From: Sabellastarte sp. h YS-2021
Taxonomy: Eukaryota; Annelida; Polychaeta; Sabellida; Sabellidae
Length of the DNA: 64,000 bases
Direction: 5' to 3'
NCBI GenBank assembly: GCA_964017235.1
Contig: OZ024938.1
Location: 12,639,454 to 12,703,453 of the forward strand
The translations under genes and the position numbers were made by a program. The first letter of the stretch is position 1, and the number at the start of each line of letters is the position of its first letter. Shown here piece after piece: positions 23,241 through 35,798 of the stretch. The notes under the pieces are model-generated. The model ran no database searches and had not been told where the DNA came from. It saw only the letters and a program-made list of their open reading frames with translations.

Positions 23241-24986
23241 TACCCCACAGCCCTTAAGGGCTGTCGGGGTATTGTTTTCACCCATGGTGTCCGGATGGGG
23301 GGGGGGGGGGGGGGGGGCGGCAACGGGAAAAGTTTGTCCGGGCTGTATTCAGAAACTGTAAGGTGTAGGAAGTTGATACTTGGTAGGGACATTGGTTAGG
23401 ATGTGTAGGTGTGCAACGTCATGATGTGACTTTGATTTGGCCTTTGACCTTGCCGTAGTGACCTTGACCTATAAAATTGTGTCCGGGCTATATCTCGGAA
23501 ACCGTAAGGTGTAGGAAGTTGATACTTGGTAGGGACATTGGTTAGGGGTTGTAGGTGTGCAACATCGTGATTTGACCTTGATTTGACCTTTGACCTTGCT
23601 GTAGTGACCTTGACCTATAAAATCTTATCCAGGCTATATCTCGGAAACTGTAAGGTGTAGGAAATTGATACTTGGTAGGGACATTGGTTAGGGGTTGTAG
23701 GTGTGCAACATCGTGATTTGACCTTGATTTGACCTTTGACTTTGCTGTAGTGACCTTGACCTATAAAATCTTATCCAGGCTATATCTCGGAAACTGTAAG
23801 GTGTAGGAAATTGATACTTGGTAGGGACATTGGTTAGGGGTTGTAGGTGTGCAACATCGTGATTTGACCTTGATTTGACCTTTGACTTTGCTGTAGTGAC
23901 CTTGACCTATAAAATCTTATCCAGGCTATATCTCGGAAACTGTAAGGTGTAGGAAATTGATACTTGGTAGGGACATTGGTTAGGGGTTGTAGGTGTGCAA
24001 CATCATGGTCTGACCTTGATTTGACCTTGACCTTGCCGTAGTGACTTTGATCTATAAAATCTTGTCCGGGCTATATCTCGGAAACCGTAAGGTGTAGGAA
24101 GTTGATACTTGGTAGGAGCATTGGTTAGGGGGTGTATGTGTGCAACATCATGGTCTGACCTTGATTTGACCTTTGACCTTGCTGTAGTGACCTTGACCTA
24201 TAAAATCTTGTCCGGGCTATATATCGGAAACCATAAGGTGTAGGAAGTTGATGCTTGGTAGGGACATTGGTTAGGGGTTGTAGGTGTGCAGCATCATGGT
24301 GTGACCTTGATTTGACCTTTGACATTGTCGTAGTGACCCCGACCTTTAAAATCTTGTTGCACCTTTGGGTCTGTCTTTTGATGCAGATTAAGCACTGTTA
24401 AAGTCATATTAGAATTCACTTTTACAACTTCCCATTGTAACAGATGAAATTTCATCAAGTGAGCCACAGATTTTGCTCCAGCACCACACATGGTAATATT
24501 CAAAACATCCAAACCATAATTCGGCCATGCCAGATGTAGATAAAGAGTGTTGTAATGTTTAGTTTACTGATTAATGCTGTCATCTTGTTATTGAATTGCC
24601 TTGTTTTAATACTTCATCTTCACATGTATTATCTTTCTCTTGGACATTATTTTCTCTATTTAAACATTGTTTGGACCTTTATATAACTGACAGTGCTCTG
24701 AAAGTATCCTGAACTTTGTACTGTTACAGTACTTCTATATCTCATGGTGTTAAAAATATTTCCCTAGGCTGTGGGGTACGGGCATCTCTGATGCTATTTT
24801 CTTATTAATGGCGTCATCTTGCTGTTGAATTGTCTTGTATAAATACTTTATCTTTACATACATATTCTCTCTCTTAAACATAATTTTCTATTCTTTAACA
24901 TCATTGGTAAATAACTGACACTTTTTGTTCTGAAAGTCACCTGATCTATGTACTGTTTTACTTCTATTTCTCTGAGCTGTGGGGTA
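23241..24986. mobile_element. Hairpin-ended element carrying a 146-bp tandem array (pearl/Helentron-like)
   Basis: The left side starts TACCCCACAG and contains the perfect palindrome cagcccttaagggctg (23248-23263), followed by tcggggtattgttttcaccc and a G21 run. The inverse of the left terminus, ctgtggggta, occurs at 24769-24778 and again at 24977-24986, either of which could be the right end. Bivalve 'pearl' elements and related Helitron/Helentron non-autonomous elements have just such a layout: conserved ends, a hairpin and a core of roughly 150-bp tandem repeats. That classification is inferred; no transposase is encoded. Confidence 0.6.
23340..24355. repeat. Homogeneous tandem array, 146-bp unit, about seven copies
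   Basis: The phrase tggtagggacattggttagg recurs at 23381, 23527, 23673, 23819, 23965, 24110 and 24256, spacings 146, 146, 146, 146, 145 and 146. The three central copies are nearly identical, suggesting recent unequal exchange or amplification. Minus-strand open frames over the array are by-products, since 146 is not a multiple of three. Confidence 0.95.
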
Positions 24987-24990
24987 CAGA
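24565..24990 (+). repeat. Diverged direct duplication, about 237-bp unit
   Basis: Two copies begin ttactgattaatgctgtcat (about 24566) and ttattaatggcgtcatcttg (about 24803). Both continue with ttgaattg(c/t)cttgt, cttcatcttcacat/ctttatctttacat, ctgaaagt and end with ctgtggggtac. The duplicated unit therefore includes the putative right terminus of the hairpin-ended element. Confidence 0.75.
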
Positions 24991-25019
24991 CATTGCCAAT
25001 GTTATTTTTCATTAACTCT

Positions 25020-26765
25020 TTCTCCCACAACATCCTTCATACTTCCCAAGCCTGATATCATTGTCATCACAACCACTGCTACAACTTGCCATTGTTCCCA
25101 CTGATGGAGGAACATCTACTAGAACTAAAGCCTCGGAGAATGTGGTTAGGGTGGCAAATACTGAAACATGTAAGGTTGTATATACGAGGGTGAAGTAGGA
25201 AGAACTATGCAGCAACTTTTGTTACCAATAGGAATTTGTTTAACAGAGAACTGTGAGTTGGTCTAATTTGGTAGATGAGAAATGTCTCAATATGGACTTC
25301 TTAAACAATAACTTAGGGTTGTCTTCAGTTTTCAATAGATTACTAATGTCGTACATAACATATCTAGTATGTTTGGCGTCAACACAGATGGCATAAACAA
25401 TGCATTAAGACAGAGTATTAGATGGATTGGCTAGAGTCTCAGTATCTGTTTGGAACACATTGTCTGGGTATCTGTAAGAGCACATAATGACTACACTTTC
25501 AACAGAAAGATTGATAAACACTGGTCCACATCAGGCATGCAGAGAGACTGCTGTGGGGACGGCTACTTGTTGAATTCATAATGCCCTAGTATATGATGTC
25601 AAGAAGGTTATGTCCTCCATGTGTTTTTACACCCATAGAAAAGAACTAGACTGACCAGATTTTTATTGATCTTCAATGACTGACATGCAACATGTACATG
25701 GTGTAGGGTACACCCTGCTGTACACCATAAGTTTTTATTCATTTGTATACTTATCTATTTATTTTCCTATTTATTTATTTTAACTTCTGGAGCAATAAAA
25801 TTTGTACACAAAACTGTATGCATATTTTAAATATTCTAAAACAGCCCTGATAATGTAGTTCTGAGCATTACCTTATTCACTGTACGACTTATTTTTTCAG
25901 TGACAGAGGTTGGGGTATGATCGTGCCGATCATTGTTATTCTTTTCTATTTTTAAACATTTTAAAAATCTTTGCAAATAAGAATTCTGTTCTGAATCGTC
26001 ATGAATGGTCCTTTGGTTGTAAGGCAGCTACAACGTACCTTCTAATGGTGCTATGAGTTATTTTTATAATGTTACGAGTATGTTAATCGTGTACAATCTT
26101 CTGTGAAAAAGGAACCCAGTGTTTTTTTACAAAGCAGATATAGGTTGTGGGAGTCTACAGAGTAAAGTACCTATGGTGCTTATAATACCGATGTTTCTTT
26201 GTCAGTCATATCGATAGAGAGTTGATCTTAAAGGAAATGTTTTCAAAAGTATAACTAATTTTTTTCAATAGGAAAAAATCAATGTAGTTTATCAATGTTC
26301 CTGTCGATTTTTAAAAGGTCTAATTATAATAGACACACGGAGTAGTAGTATTTTAATTTAAGTAATAGTAAAGTTTAAGTAATAATAATAATAGCTTCTT
26401 TATTGAATATCCCATGCTTCTCCCCCCAACCACAGATATCACAAACAACAAACAATGCGTTTTACATAGGAATCTACTTATTCATTTAATAAAATACATT
26501 TTTACCATTTCGATAACCATAACAATTACACCCACATGTAAGAAATATATAGCAATTTTTATGAACCATAATAAAGAATACAATTCACATGTAAGTTGGC
26601 ATTTTGAACTAATCTTCATGTGATATAATTGACTATAATTACAAGAAGTCATTATGACTCCAAGTAAACTCAACCTGATGTCATTTATGAAGGAGACAGT
26701 CGAATGAAATCTTTGTGCATTACATTCCTTCAACATCTATAAGGTCACATCCAGACAGGTACTCA
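25020..26765. other. Spacer, nothing recognised
   Basis: AT-rich sequence without coding or element signatures; a short (AATA)n-like run lies near 26380-26395. Confidence 0.4.
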
Positions 26766-26769
26766 CTGA

Positions 26770-27060
26770 ATCGCAAATGTCCTCAAAAGCTGGGTTCGAA
26801 CCCATCACAACAGAACTGAGGGGCAAGTGATGAAATGCCAAAGTTGTCAACCACTCAACTACTAAGGCACTTTGGTTTTGATTTAATTTATGAATTATGG
26901 TTTTTGGCATCACTTTAAACCCACTGTATAGGTTACTTCATGACGAGTAGTTTTTCAGGGCAGAGGAAACCAGTCCATACTAGTTGGTGAAGATTCTGTA
27001 CTGTAAACTGCCTGGCATCAGTAAGCAACTGCCAACTGTGAAACAAGTGAGGTAAGTATT
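26770..27060 (-). mobile_element. SINE fragments, minus strand
   Basis: The complement of 26785-26872 has a tRNA-like head, tagttgagtggttgac and B box GGTTCGAACCC. Next to it, 26940-27045 is the reverse of the SINE body seen at 10680-10760 (gaggaaaccagt, tactgtaaactgcc, ggcatcagtaagcaactgcc). These are probably pieces of two insertions, because head and body are in the wrong order for a single minus-strand copy. Confidence 0.6.
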
Positions 27061-27064
27061 GAAA

Positions 27065-27770
27065 TGACATAAAGTCAAGTGGTTATGGATTCTAAGCAAT
27101 CTCAATGGAGGTAACAAAGGGTTAACTATCAAAAGTACAAGGCATACCTTTCTATATATTAGTTAGGGGTAGACTGTCAAGAGATTTTTACTGAACCTGC
27201 ACTATTTCCCCCCAAAAAATAATATATATATGCAAATGATGTTTTAAAGCATATTGAATTTTTTTATTAAAATTTCATTTACCCCTGTGTAACATGGTGC
27301 AAGAGGGACTGGGCAGGCGAAGGCAGCAGATCCACCATCGGTTCCTCTTTATAGTGCCATTCATGCATAGAATGGTGTACAAACCCATATTTTTAAACAA
27401 ATGCAACTATTAAAAACTGGTTATATTTTATAGCTGGCTGAGCGACTATATTTGTATCATACACATGCCCCATGTAAGTTATCTGACATGTCACCTGCTA
27501 CCCACCTGTCTACTGAAACAGTTAAATCATTAGTGCCACCTTTATGTTTTAATTACTGAACCTTTCTGTTACAAAACTATCACAAGAGGGATTTTTCTAA
27601 AGAGGGGACATTTTCTTACAAAAACTTACTCAATAAACGAAATAAGTCAGGTAATACAAAATAAGTCGTTGATGCAAAGTAAGTTGTTACAAGGCATCAC
27701 ATACCTAATATTTTAGCTATTAACATAAAATACATAAAATATTGTAAGTGTTACTGAGGTTTAAGGTCAA
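27065..27770. other. Spacer, nothing recognised
   Basis: No supported gene, RNA or element termini. Confidence 0.4.
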
Positions 27771-27773
27771 ACA

Positions 27774-28711
27774 AGGCCACTGCCGCAGCGGTTATCTCCC
27801 GCCATAGAATCAGTAATAATGGAGAACTAATGTGTTAAAAGAAGAGGTCAAAGGTAAAAGTCAGTAATTGGAAAAGAGTCTCAGGCCTTGACTTCCTTTA
27901 AGTTGTTTTCACATTTGGAACCCCTATAGTAGCAATGATAAGGGAGATATAAGGCCTTTTTAATAGGATAATCCCATTTAACATGTGACATGGTGACCAT
28001 TTTGTTTTCAAAACTAGGCCAAATTACTATCAGGCTAACTTTCCTAGCCATTTATCTTTTGCACAAATTTGATGAACCTAGCTGCAATATTTCAAGTTTT
28101 AGAGCATCTTAATGATTTTTAAATAACTGGCTATGGCGGCCATTTTGTTTTCAAAATAAGGCCAAAAGTTTTCTTAGGCGAAACATTTGAAGGCCAGGAC
28201 TTTTGATGGTCTGTCTTTATATTCTGAAGCCATAGCACCAATAATAAGGTAGAAATAAGGACATTTTAGTGTGATGACCCCATTTAACCTTGAAGCAGGG
28301 GTCAAAGGTGAAATTCAACACCTGGAAAAGATAAGGCCATGACTTCCTACAAGTTGTTTTCACATTCCGAACCTCTAGGAGCAATATAAGGCCTTTTTAA
28401 TAGGATAACCCCATTTGACATTAAACATGTGTATGGCGGCCATTTTGTTTTTTGAACTAGGCCAAAATTACTATCAGGCTAGCTTTTTATAGCCATATAG
28501 CTTTTGTTCAAATTTGGCAAAGCTAGCTGGAATATTTCAAGATTTAGAGCACCTTTATGATTTTCTAACAATTATCTATGGCGGCCATTTTGTTTATCAA
28601 AATGAGGCTAAAATTTTGCAGAGAAAGGTTTTCATTGGCATAAACATTCCCTGCAAATTTGGTGAAGATATGTTCATAAATGAACGGCCTTCGGCCGCAG
28701 GCGGGAGATAA
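27774..28711. mobile_element. Non-autonomous element, GTTATCTCCCGCC ends, copy A
   Basis: The left side reads ggccactgccgcagcggtta then tctcccgcc, and the right end is ggcgggagataac preceded by the hairpin cggccttcggccg, so the termini are inverted. The interior contains two or three degenerate repeats of a core with tatggcggccattttgtttt, aggccaaaatt and tttagagcacctt motifs. Related copies lie at 29216-30261 and 50698-51671. No coding capacity is evident. The type of transposon is unknown; hairpins near the ends would suit a Helitron-like element but this is not established. Confidence 0.75.
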
Positions 28712-28748
28712 CAATCACTAAAATTAGACCCATAAACTCATCAGTAGA

Positions 28749-29017
28749 CGTATTTCACAACCATAATCCGTTGAATCTAGATTCAGGTTTGGATTCTTTG
28801 GATTAGCTAGATTTGTGAAATACAATTTTCTCTAGACCTGATTACAAAATAAAAATCATAACAAGAATTATGGGTCATCCAATGAAGCTGAATCCGTTTA
28901 TCTACCTCTCGAGGTAGATCAACAGATTCATAATCCGGATTTACATTCTTGTCATATCACAAGCAAATCTGTTAATCCGAGGAGTCTAGATTCAACGGAT
29001 TATGGTTGTGAAATACG
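28749..29017. mobile_element. Foldback MITE, CGTATTTCACAACCATAATCC ends
   Basis: The left end cgtatttcacaaccataatc, extending through cgttgaatctaga, is matched almost perfectly by the complement of the right end over about 36 bases. The middle has the palindrome tctacctctcgaggtaga (28909-28926), so the whole can fold into one hairpin. An internal copy of tttgtgaaatac lies near 28825. It is inserted between copies A and B of the GTTATCTCCCGCC element. Confidence 0.85.
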
Positions 29018-29215
29018 CTCAGTGCTTCTGTATAGGTTAATGGCCAAGTAAGTGTCCAATATTAGAAAATAGTGGATTGTTTATGAGGTCCCGAACCTAT
29101 TTAAATTACACCCATTTCTTAATTTGTGATTTAAAGATGTGTTTAGCATCCTTATTATTATTCCTATAGTTCTGGTGTGCATTTTTGGGTTTTTGGGATC
29201 ATTTTATTTGATACA

Positions 29216-30261
29216 AGGCCACTGCCGCAGCAGTTATCTCCCACCTTAGAATCAGTAATAATGGATAACTAAAGGAAATATAAGGCCCTTGTAGTAAGAT
29301 AACCCCACTTGACATTGAAAAAGGGGTCAAAGGTAAAAGTCAGCAAATTTTTGTGCAAATTTGATTAATCTAGCTGCGATATTTCAAGTTTTAGAGCATC
29401 TTAATGATTTTGAAACAATTGGCTATTTTTCAAAATAAGGCCAAAATTTTTCTCAAACAAAACATTTGCAGACCAGGACTTTTGATGGTCTATCTTTACA
29501 TTCTAAAGCCATAGCACCAATAAAAAGGGAGAAATAAGGACGTTTGAGTGTGATGACCCAATTTAACCTTGAAGCAGGGGTCAAAGGTCAAATTCAACAT
29601 CTGGAAAAAAATTCCCAGGCCATGACTTCCTACAAATTGTTTTCATATTCCAAACCTCTAGGAGCAATTTTAGGGGAGATATAAGGCCTTTTTAATAGGA
29701 TAACCCCGTTTGACATAAAACATGCGATATGGCGGCCATTTTTCTTTTTGAACTAGGCCAAAATTACTATCAGGCTAGCTTTTTCAAGATTTAGAGCACC
29801 TTTATGATTTTCTAACAATTATCTATGGCAGCCATTTTGTTTATTAAAATGAGGCTAAAATTTTGCAGAGAAAGGTTTTCATAGGCATAAACATTCCCTG
29901 CAAATTTGGTGAAGATATCTTTATAAATGAATGAGATATTAAGGTCAGGCTAGCTTTTCTTGCCATATATCTTTTGTGCTAATTTTATGAAACTAGCTGC
30001 AATATTTCAAGATTTAGAGCACCTTAATGATTTTCAAACAATTAGCTATGGTGGCCATTTTGTTTATCAAAATGAGGGTAAAATTTTGCACAGACAGGTT
30101 TACATAGCCACAAACATTCCTGCAAATTTGGTGAAGATATCTTTATAAATGAATGAGATATTAAGGTTTATGTAAAAACGTGACAAACGGACTCACGCAC
30201 GCAAGTATGGAAGGCGTTTTATAATCTCCCGACCACATCCTTAGGCCGCAGGCGGGAGATA
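29216..30261. mobile_element. Non-autonomous element, GTTATCTCCCGCC ends, copy B
   Basis: Same left end (aaggccactgccgcagca, gttatctcccacc) and right end (ggccgcaggcgggagataat) as copy A, with the same internal core, in the same orientation. It contains one more internal core repeat than copy A, so the core number varies between copies. Confidence 0.75.
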
Positions 30262-30264
30262 ATA

Positions 30265-31640
30265 AATGTAGAAGGTGTTTCTTTGGAAATGTGTGAAAAA
30301 AGGCTTATATATATGGCCAAAATCACAGCTGCCCAAGAGTGAAAGATATTGGACACTTTTAACCATAAGATATCTCTCAGGTGTAAGTACTAATAAAGAG
30401 TGGTTTTGGTAAAAACTCAGGTAGAAACCAGGTTTATATTAGTTTTAATGGACTAGGGGATATGCAAATTACTTTGAAGTGGGGTAAAACATCGCTTATT
30501 TAATAATGTCAAAAAGGCTATTGTACACCACTTTGATACAGACAGTGGGTTGCCAGTGGAACACTCGAGAGTTGGAGAGTCATTGTCTATTGTGAAGAAA
30601 ATGTGTGACTCTGATTAAAATTAAAGTCAAAGATTATCAATTTATCACCAGTGTGTCATCATTCAAAGCTAGTCCTTTTAAAAGCCTGTGTGACGCCAAT
30701 TATTGGCTTTTCTTAAGAGTTTTGTTTATAAAAAAATCATAGCCATGATTTAGATTTTGCCACAGATGAAATAAATTCTTATGTATGAAATAAAAAATAA
30801 ATATTTGAGTTAATTTTGCAAGATTAAATCATTTATATGTAATAACGGCATTGTATTTAAAGTAGATATACAATCCAAGCCACAACCTTGACGTGTTCTA
30901 GCGTACGGCATACATGGTACTATGTACGAACACATTATTGATTTTCGAAGATTTACGTAGAATGTGATCTTTGTGAGGGGCAATAGTATAATTTCCACTG
31001 AACATCATTGCCCCAAATGGGCACATCAACATCTTACAAACATCTTTCAAATTACATCTTACAAATTAATCACTATTATTTTGCAAATTACTGTTGTTAT
31101 ATCAGAGACCCCAATTGGCTACAAATGATTTCACTGGCTATTTTGTGCAAATTTGAAGCAAGTGCCGAGTTACCACACCAAGCAGTGGATAAACCATTTG
31201 ATGTTCTTTAAATGTTAGCATACTGGTGTACCACAGGAAGTGGACTGCCTGGCACTTGATTGCCAATTTGCAAAATGATTCATATATCATCCTTTCATTC
31301 CAGTTACCATACGTCACCAAAGGTCATATTTAGGGTATTATGTTCCGTTCAACAGTCAGGGTCATATTGAGACATGCCCTCAGCACTGTCACTTGTGTTA
31401 GTTGAACCCACATCAAAATGGCAGTTTGTGATTACATGAAAAATTTGCTAACCCACTAGGCCATTGAGAACTTCTACCCTCTGAAATGAAAAAAGTATCT
31501 GATATTTAAATGTCCTGTAAGGGACACTCGCTTGTTACTCGAGAAATTTCTGCGGATGGGTCTGCCGGCTCTGCTAACTTCACCTATTCACATAAAATTT
31601 GTTATGTAGTAGGTTTGTCATATGGATGTCTGGAAATCAT
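30265..31640. other. Spacer, nothing recognised
   Basis: No coding or terminal-repeat signature could be supported. Open frames of 60-67 codons resemble nothing known. Confidence 0.4.
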
Positions 31641-32170
31641 TAACAAAATGGCTGACTTATTAATGATTAACCAAATGCCATCAAAATGAAAAATCTTTAA
31701 TATCTTAGAAACGATTCGAGATAGAGCAATTTCCACGAAATTTTTGAGCCCCAGGGTTTACACATAGTAATCTGACACTTTTTGCCAGAAATGTTTTTCC
31801 CGCCATTTTTGGCGGCCATCATTTGCAAAAAAACTCAAAAATGCATTTATCTTTGAAATGGTGCAAGATATTTTGGGTATACATAGAGTCATCTGTCACC
31901 TTGTAAAAAATCGTTTTCCCGACATTTTTAGTGGCCATTTTGAATTTCTGCATAAAATGCAAAAATGCATTTATCTCAGAAACAATGCTAGATAGAGTGA
32001 TTTCGACAAAATTCCTCACCCGCAGGGCAAATGCAGAGTCATCTGGCAGTTTTTGCCAAAAATCTTTTCCCCCTTTTTTGGCAGCCATTTTGAGTTTAAA
32101 ACACAAACCAGTCATCTGGCACTTTTGTAAAACGCTTTCCTGCCATTTTTTCCAGGCAGGTTGAATTTTT
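31640..32170. repeat. Degenerate tandem repeat, roughly 120-150-bp unit
   Basis: Three or four diverged units are marked by ttggcggccat/gtggccattttga/ttggcagccattttga (about 31807, 31930, 32079), aaaaatgcatttatct and agagtcatctg(t/g)ca. It shares the 'ggcggccattttg' word with the GTTATCTCCCGCC elements but is otherwise different. A 138-codon minus-strand frame covers it and is a repeat by-product. Confidence 0.65.
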
Positions 32171-32174
32171 GTAT

Positions 32175-33030
32175 CAATGGTAAAACATAGTAAACAGACC
32201 AAGATACTGATTTCAGCAAAATCGTTCATCTTCATTGGGACGCTTTGTTTTTGCTGTGCAAAAAAAAAATTCGTTTTTTTTCTTGCAAAGCAATACTCTA
32301 CTTCTGCTTATAAGCATATAACCAACATAAATTTTAATTTTTGTATTCTAGTGGTGTGCTTCATCATACATTTTATTTTATATTTGCAAATTTGACCCAG
32401 TTTTTGACAAAGACCTTGTGATGAATGTCTAAATTCTATTTCATAAATTATGGGTCAGATTCCTACGGGATACCATTAGTGGTATGGAAATAATGAGACC
32501 TACATCTTACACTGCCATTGTACAAAATAAATTTGTGAAGGAATTTTAGTGACTGATTTTGAAATATAAATTTTGTCTCTCTGTTCTGTTACTGCGCAAG
32601 ACAACCCTGAATATATTGTCTAGGTCACTTTTGTCAACTGGGGTCAGTAAGTGGTAGTAAATTATAGTGGATGGGGAGGGTTGTCTGATATGTTCATACT
32701 GATATAAAGGAGCTTTCAAACTTACCTGGACGAAGGGCTATAAAAACCAATAATAATAATAAAAATAGAAACATTGCTTGACATTGGTTGATGAAAATAC
32801 TTTAAAGTGCTGGAATCTGAAAAGGGAGAGTCCTAACACCTCGTAAAGTTGCAACCCAGTAAGCACCTATGACGAAAGGACGACTCTATGGTGGTGGATA
32901 AGCTAGTCGAAAAAGGTAGGTCTTGAGTTGGCTTCTAAAGCTTGAAGTGATATGGACTTGATCGGTCATATAGCTGTTAAGGCTAAGAAATGGCATATAT
33001 GGAAAAAATATATATCACAAATGAAGATAA
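32175..33030. other. Spacer, nothing recognised
   Basis: Contains a short L2-like 3' end motif (agggctataaaaaccaataa at about 32734, then (AAT)n), possibly a LINE or SINE tail. Otherwise featureless. Confidence 0.4.
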
Positions 33031-33033
33031 AAC

Positions 33034-33336
33034 AAGGTCGAAAAGTGTTTCAGTCTACATGCGCGAGCTGCACAGTCATCCAAGACATGAGTAGATGGCT
33101 AGATTTTTATGAAAGAAATTCCAACTCGGACACATCCCATAGCTGGTCTAGAACTCTTCAGACGGTCGTCACCCGACCAAGTACTAATGTAGCCCATTGC
33201 TGCTTAACTTCAGTGATGAGATGCACACTCGTCACACTAATCCATGAAAGTCTGGTGACAAAAAAAATACAACAAAAAAAATGGAAAAGAGTGGTCTCTA
33301 GAAGCGTGAGCCTCACTAGAGCTCCCACTAAAAAAT
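33034..33336 (-). mobile_element. 5S rRNA-derived SINE-like element, copy 2
   Basis: The minus strand reads ctcatcactgaagttaagca, then gcaatgggctacattagtac and ttggtcgggtgac, matching the A-box to C-box portion of 5S rRNA. The A-rich part and the conserved end gtctctagaagcgtgagcct, actagagctc follow on the plus strand. The A-box word GAAGTTAAGC is the complement of 33202-33211. A 129-codon plus-strand frame (32952-33341) spans it and is not considered a gene. Confidence 0.75.
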
Positions 33337-33649
33337 TATGACCTCACTGTTTCATGACAATGACAATAGACTGAAGAATCTCATTTTTACACAAGAGTGA
33401 ACAGGATAAGTGGCGGCACCATAAAGATAAGTCATAGCACATGAAAGATTGGTTGTAACTGTCTTACAACTGAAAGGATTGACCGCGAGTGCTCGCAGCA
33501 GAAATGCTCACTTGTACAGTGTTTTTTTTAAATTTGGCCACCGCATCACATCTTTAAGTTTAAATAAGAGGGATCATCATATTAAGAGAAGGCTTTACAT
33601 CTGCCTTATCATTGGTTCCATGGATTCAGGGCATGAAAGCAGCTTAAAG

Positions 33650-33860
33650 GAAATCGTGGCAAGTGAATCTTTTTGAAGTGTTGAATTTGACTTTTGAGCC
33701 TTGCTTCAAGGTTGAGTTGGGTCATCATACTAATATATCCCCCTTATAATTGGTCACAGGGCTTCAAAATATAAAAAAAAAAACTTATAGGAATTCATGA
33801 CCTGCACATCTTTTTCAAGTGTTAATTTTGACCTCTGAGCCTTGTTGCAAGGTCAAGTAA
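33650..33860 (-). repeat. Fragment of the GTTATCTCCCGCC-element core, inverted
   Basis: The complement contains gaccttgcaacaaggctcag, tcaaaattaacacttgaaaa, tgacctacaag-like and repeated ttgaagcaaggctcaaaagt phrases of the core seen at 28285-28375. About one and a half core units are present without recognisable ends. Confidence 0.6.
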
Positions 33861-34372
33861 TGTCATCCGTAATGTCCGTGTGAGATCCATAGTGGCATGC
33901 TGCGGTAGTGTAGTGACATGTCAAGGATCAGATAAGATCCCTGGGCCGTTATGGAAACATCAAACTGTTTGCTTTTTCTGTAAAGTCTTTACGGACCTTA
34001 GTATCCATAGCTCTTCCATATCTCATCCGTAGCGCATCCGTGAGTGTCTTTATTGTCCATAAACCCATCCTGGATGTCCTTGTGGCATCCCTTTCATCCT
34101 TGACGCTTCCGTGCCAACAAATATCCCCAAAAACATTGCCAGATCTAACTGGATCTGCTACGGACTGACAAAAAGGGTTTGTGGATTAAAAAAACAATCA
34201 GAAGACCAATCCTTTGTGCATTCTTTTCATCCACAAACCTGTCCTTGGGGCACTGTGGCAGTCCGTAGGAAATCTGTGGCAGATCTGTAAATCTTTTACA
34301 TGACCCACCCTCATCCCTTGTCAGTTACCATAAATGGAACCGTGGCGTATCCGTGCATGTGTAACTGGCCCC
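33861..34372 (-). mobile_element. GGGGCCAGTTACACAT-ended element, truncated copy
   Basis: This is the reverse orientation of the complete copy at 47329-47964, aligning from ggacattacggatg to the terminus. It ends at 34372 with the intact terminus (atgtgtaactggcccc) but lacks about 115 bases of the other end. Shared internal words include gacatgtcactac, aaggatgaaagggatgccac and ggttccat. It abuts the inverted core fragment on its left. Confidence 0.85.
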
Positions 34373-34374
34373 AT

Positions 34375-35600
34375 ATATAATTAACAATTTATTGTTACAA
34401 TGAATGTAACCATTTCTTTTGTAAATAGCAATATATAACATTTAGAAAGGGCTGATCGCTGGCTAGATGGTTATATAAAATTTTGATGAAATGATCACTT
34501 ATTCTCACAAGCGTGTCCATTACTTCACAAAAGAAAAAAAATATTTTGATATAATTACAATATGGGGATACCCGGCTGCCTTGGCTGAGATCTGCGCTCT
34601 ATAAGTGCTGTCCAGTTGTTAGTGATATCACCTTGCATGTGAAGGTATTGTTACATTCAATCAATTTCAACATAAACCTTTTAGAGTGACAATTACCTTG
34701 ATAACTTATGTTAAAAAATTAATTCACAATGGTAGCACATAAAATATCAGTAACACATTAACGGTATCCGTTAGAAACCGAATTGTCAAAGAAAAATTTA
34801 CATCAATTATCTGCAGTAACATATTCAGTAATTTGTGAAACATTTTCAGTTAATGAAGCTATGTAGTGATAGAGACATGTCAAACAATTGGCAATAGTTT
34901 AGGTTTGTTGTACACAAGAAACATAAGTGGTCTAAATTGGAATAAATATGAGATTGGCACATTGCTTAACATGTCAATACAAGTCTTAGAGAAAAGTCAG
35001 TGCAGTGTAGGATAAAACCAATGTATTTCTGTTTCAGTTTTAGTATGTTTGAGTTCAATATATTGTTATGGCCATATTTTGTACTGTTCCACTAGCACGG
35101 ATTGTATGAATAAATAAAAAATAAAATGATCTACAATGTACTTATATACTATAGTTATAATTAACTAATCAAAGTTACTAAAATTATTTGTTACTTATTT
35201 TTGGCTATCACCACAAATGGTTGTGTAATTAATTAAAATATACCTAGAGGTATTAAGAAACAGTTCTTAACAGGCCATATAATCAGAAACCCTTTCCACC
35301 ATTAAATGTTCCCTTTGGAGAAAAATTCAATTTCTTTGGAATTTGATTTAGTTCTTAGATTTTATTATGCACACAGATGTCGTGACGTATATTCTAATTC
35401 CATAGCGTGCCCCCATATTTTCCAAAACAGGTTTTCAGAGATATGTGTGGCATAAATTGGTCCACTCACTGATAAAAGATGATGAATTTGTGGGTTTGGT
35501 TTTGTTGACTCCTGGGAATATAGAACTCATACACAAGGAACTGGGTTATGGAAGCTCTGGAGGACCACATGTGTTTCTTTTTTAATGTGCAGTTTATTAT
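34375..35600. other. Spacer, nothing recognised
   Basis: AT-rich sequence with no supported gene or element. Confidence 0.4.
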
Positions 35601-35602
35601 TA

Positions 35603-35798
35603 GTGTTTTATGTCACACCTAGTACCTTATCGGTTGTGACGGGTAGTTGGATGGGCAGAAGAAACCAGTACATACAGTTGGTCAAGGGTCTGTACTGTAA
35701 ACTGCTGACCATCAGTAAGTAATCACTAACTTTCCTACATAAGATCCGGAGTTTGAACCGCCGACCTCAGAGGTGGGAGGCGAGTATGTTACTACTAA
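35603..35798 (-). mobile_element. tRNA-derived SINE, minus strand
   Basis: The complement gives the head gttagtagtaacatactcgc, a B box GGTTCAAACTCC, the body aggaaagttagtgattactt and tttacagtacaga, then aactacccgtcacaac. It is the family seen at 5848 and 10600. Its head-proximal edge coincides with the left end of the large element at 35799. Confidence 0.78.

Noticed and set aside
24125..24512. Minus-strand frames with motifs like QLPTPYGF
   Set aside because: The peptide is produced by the 146-bp repeat and shifts frame from unit to unit.
31819..32235. A 138-codon minus-strand open frame as a gene
   Set aside because: It covers a degenerate tandem repeat; the peptide repeats with the DNA unit.
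32952..33341. A 129-codon plus-strand open frame as a gene
   Set aside because: It is the antisense of a 5S-derived repeat and has no counterpart in the other three copies.
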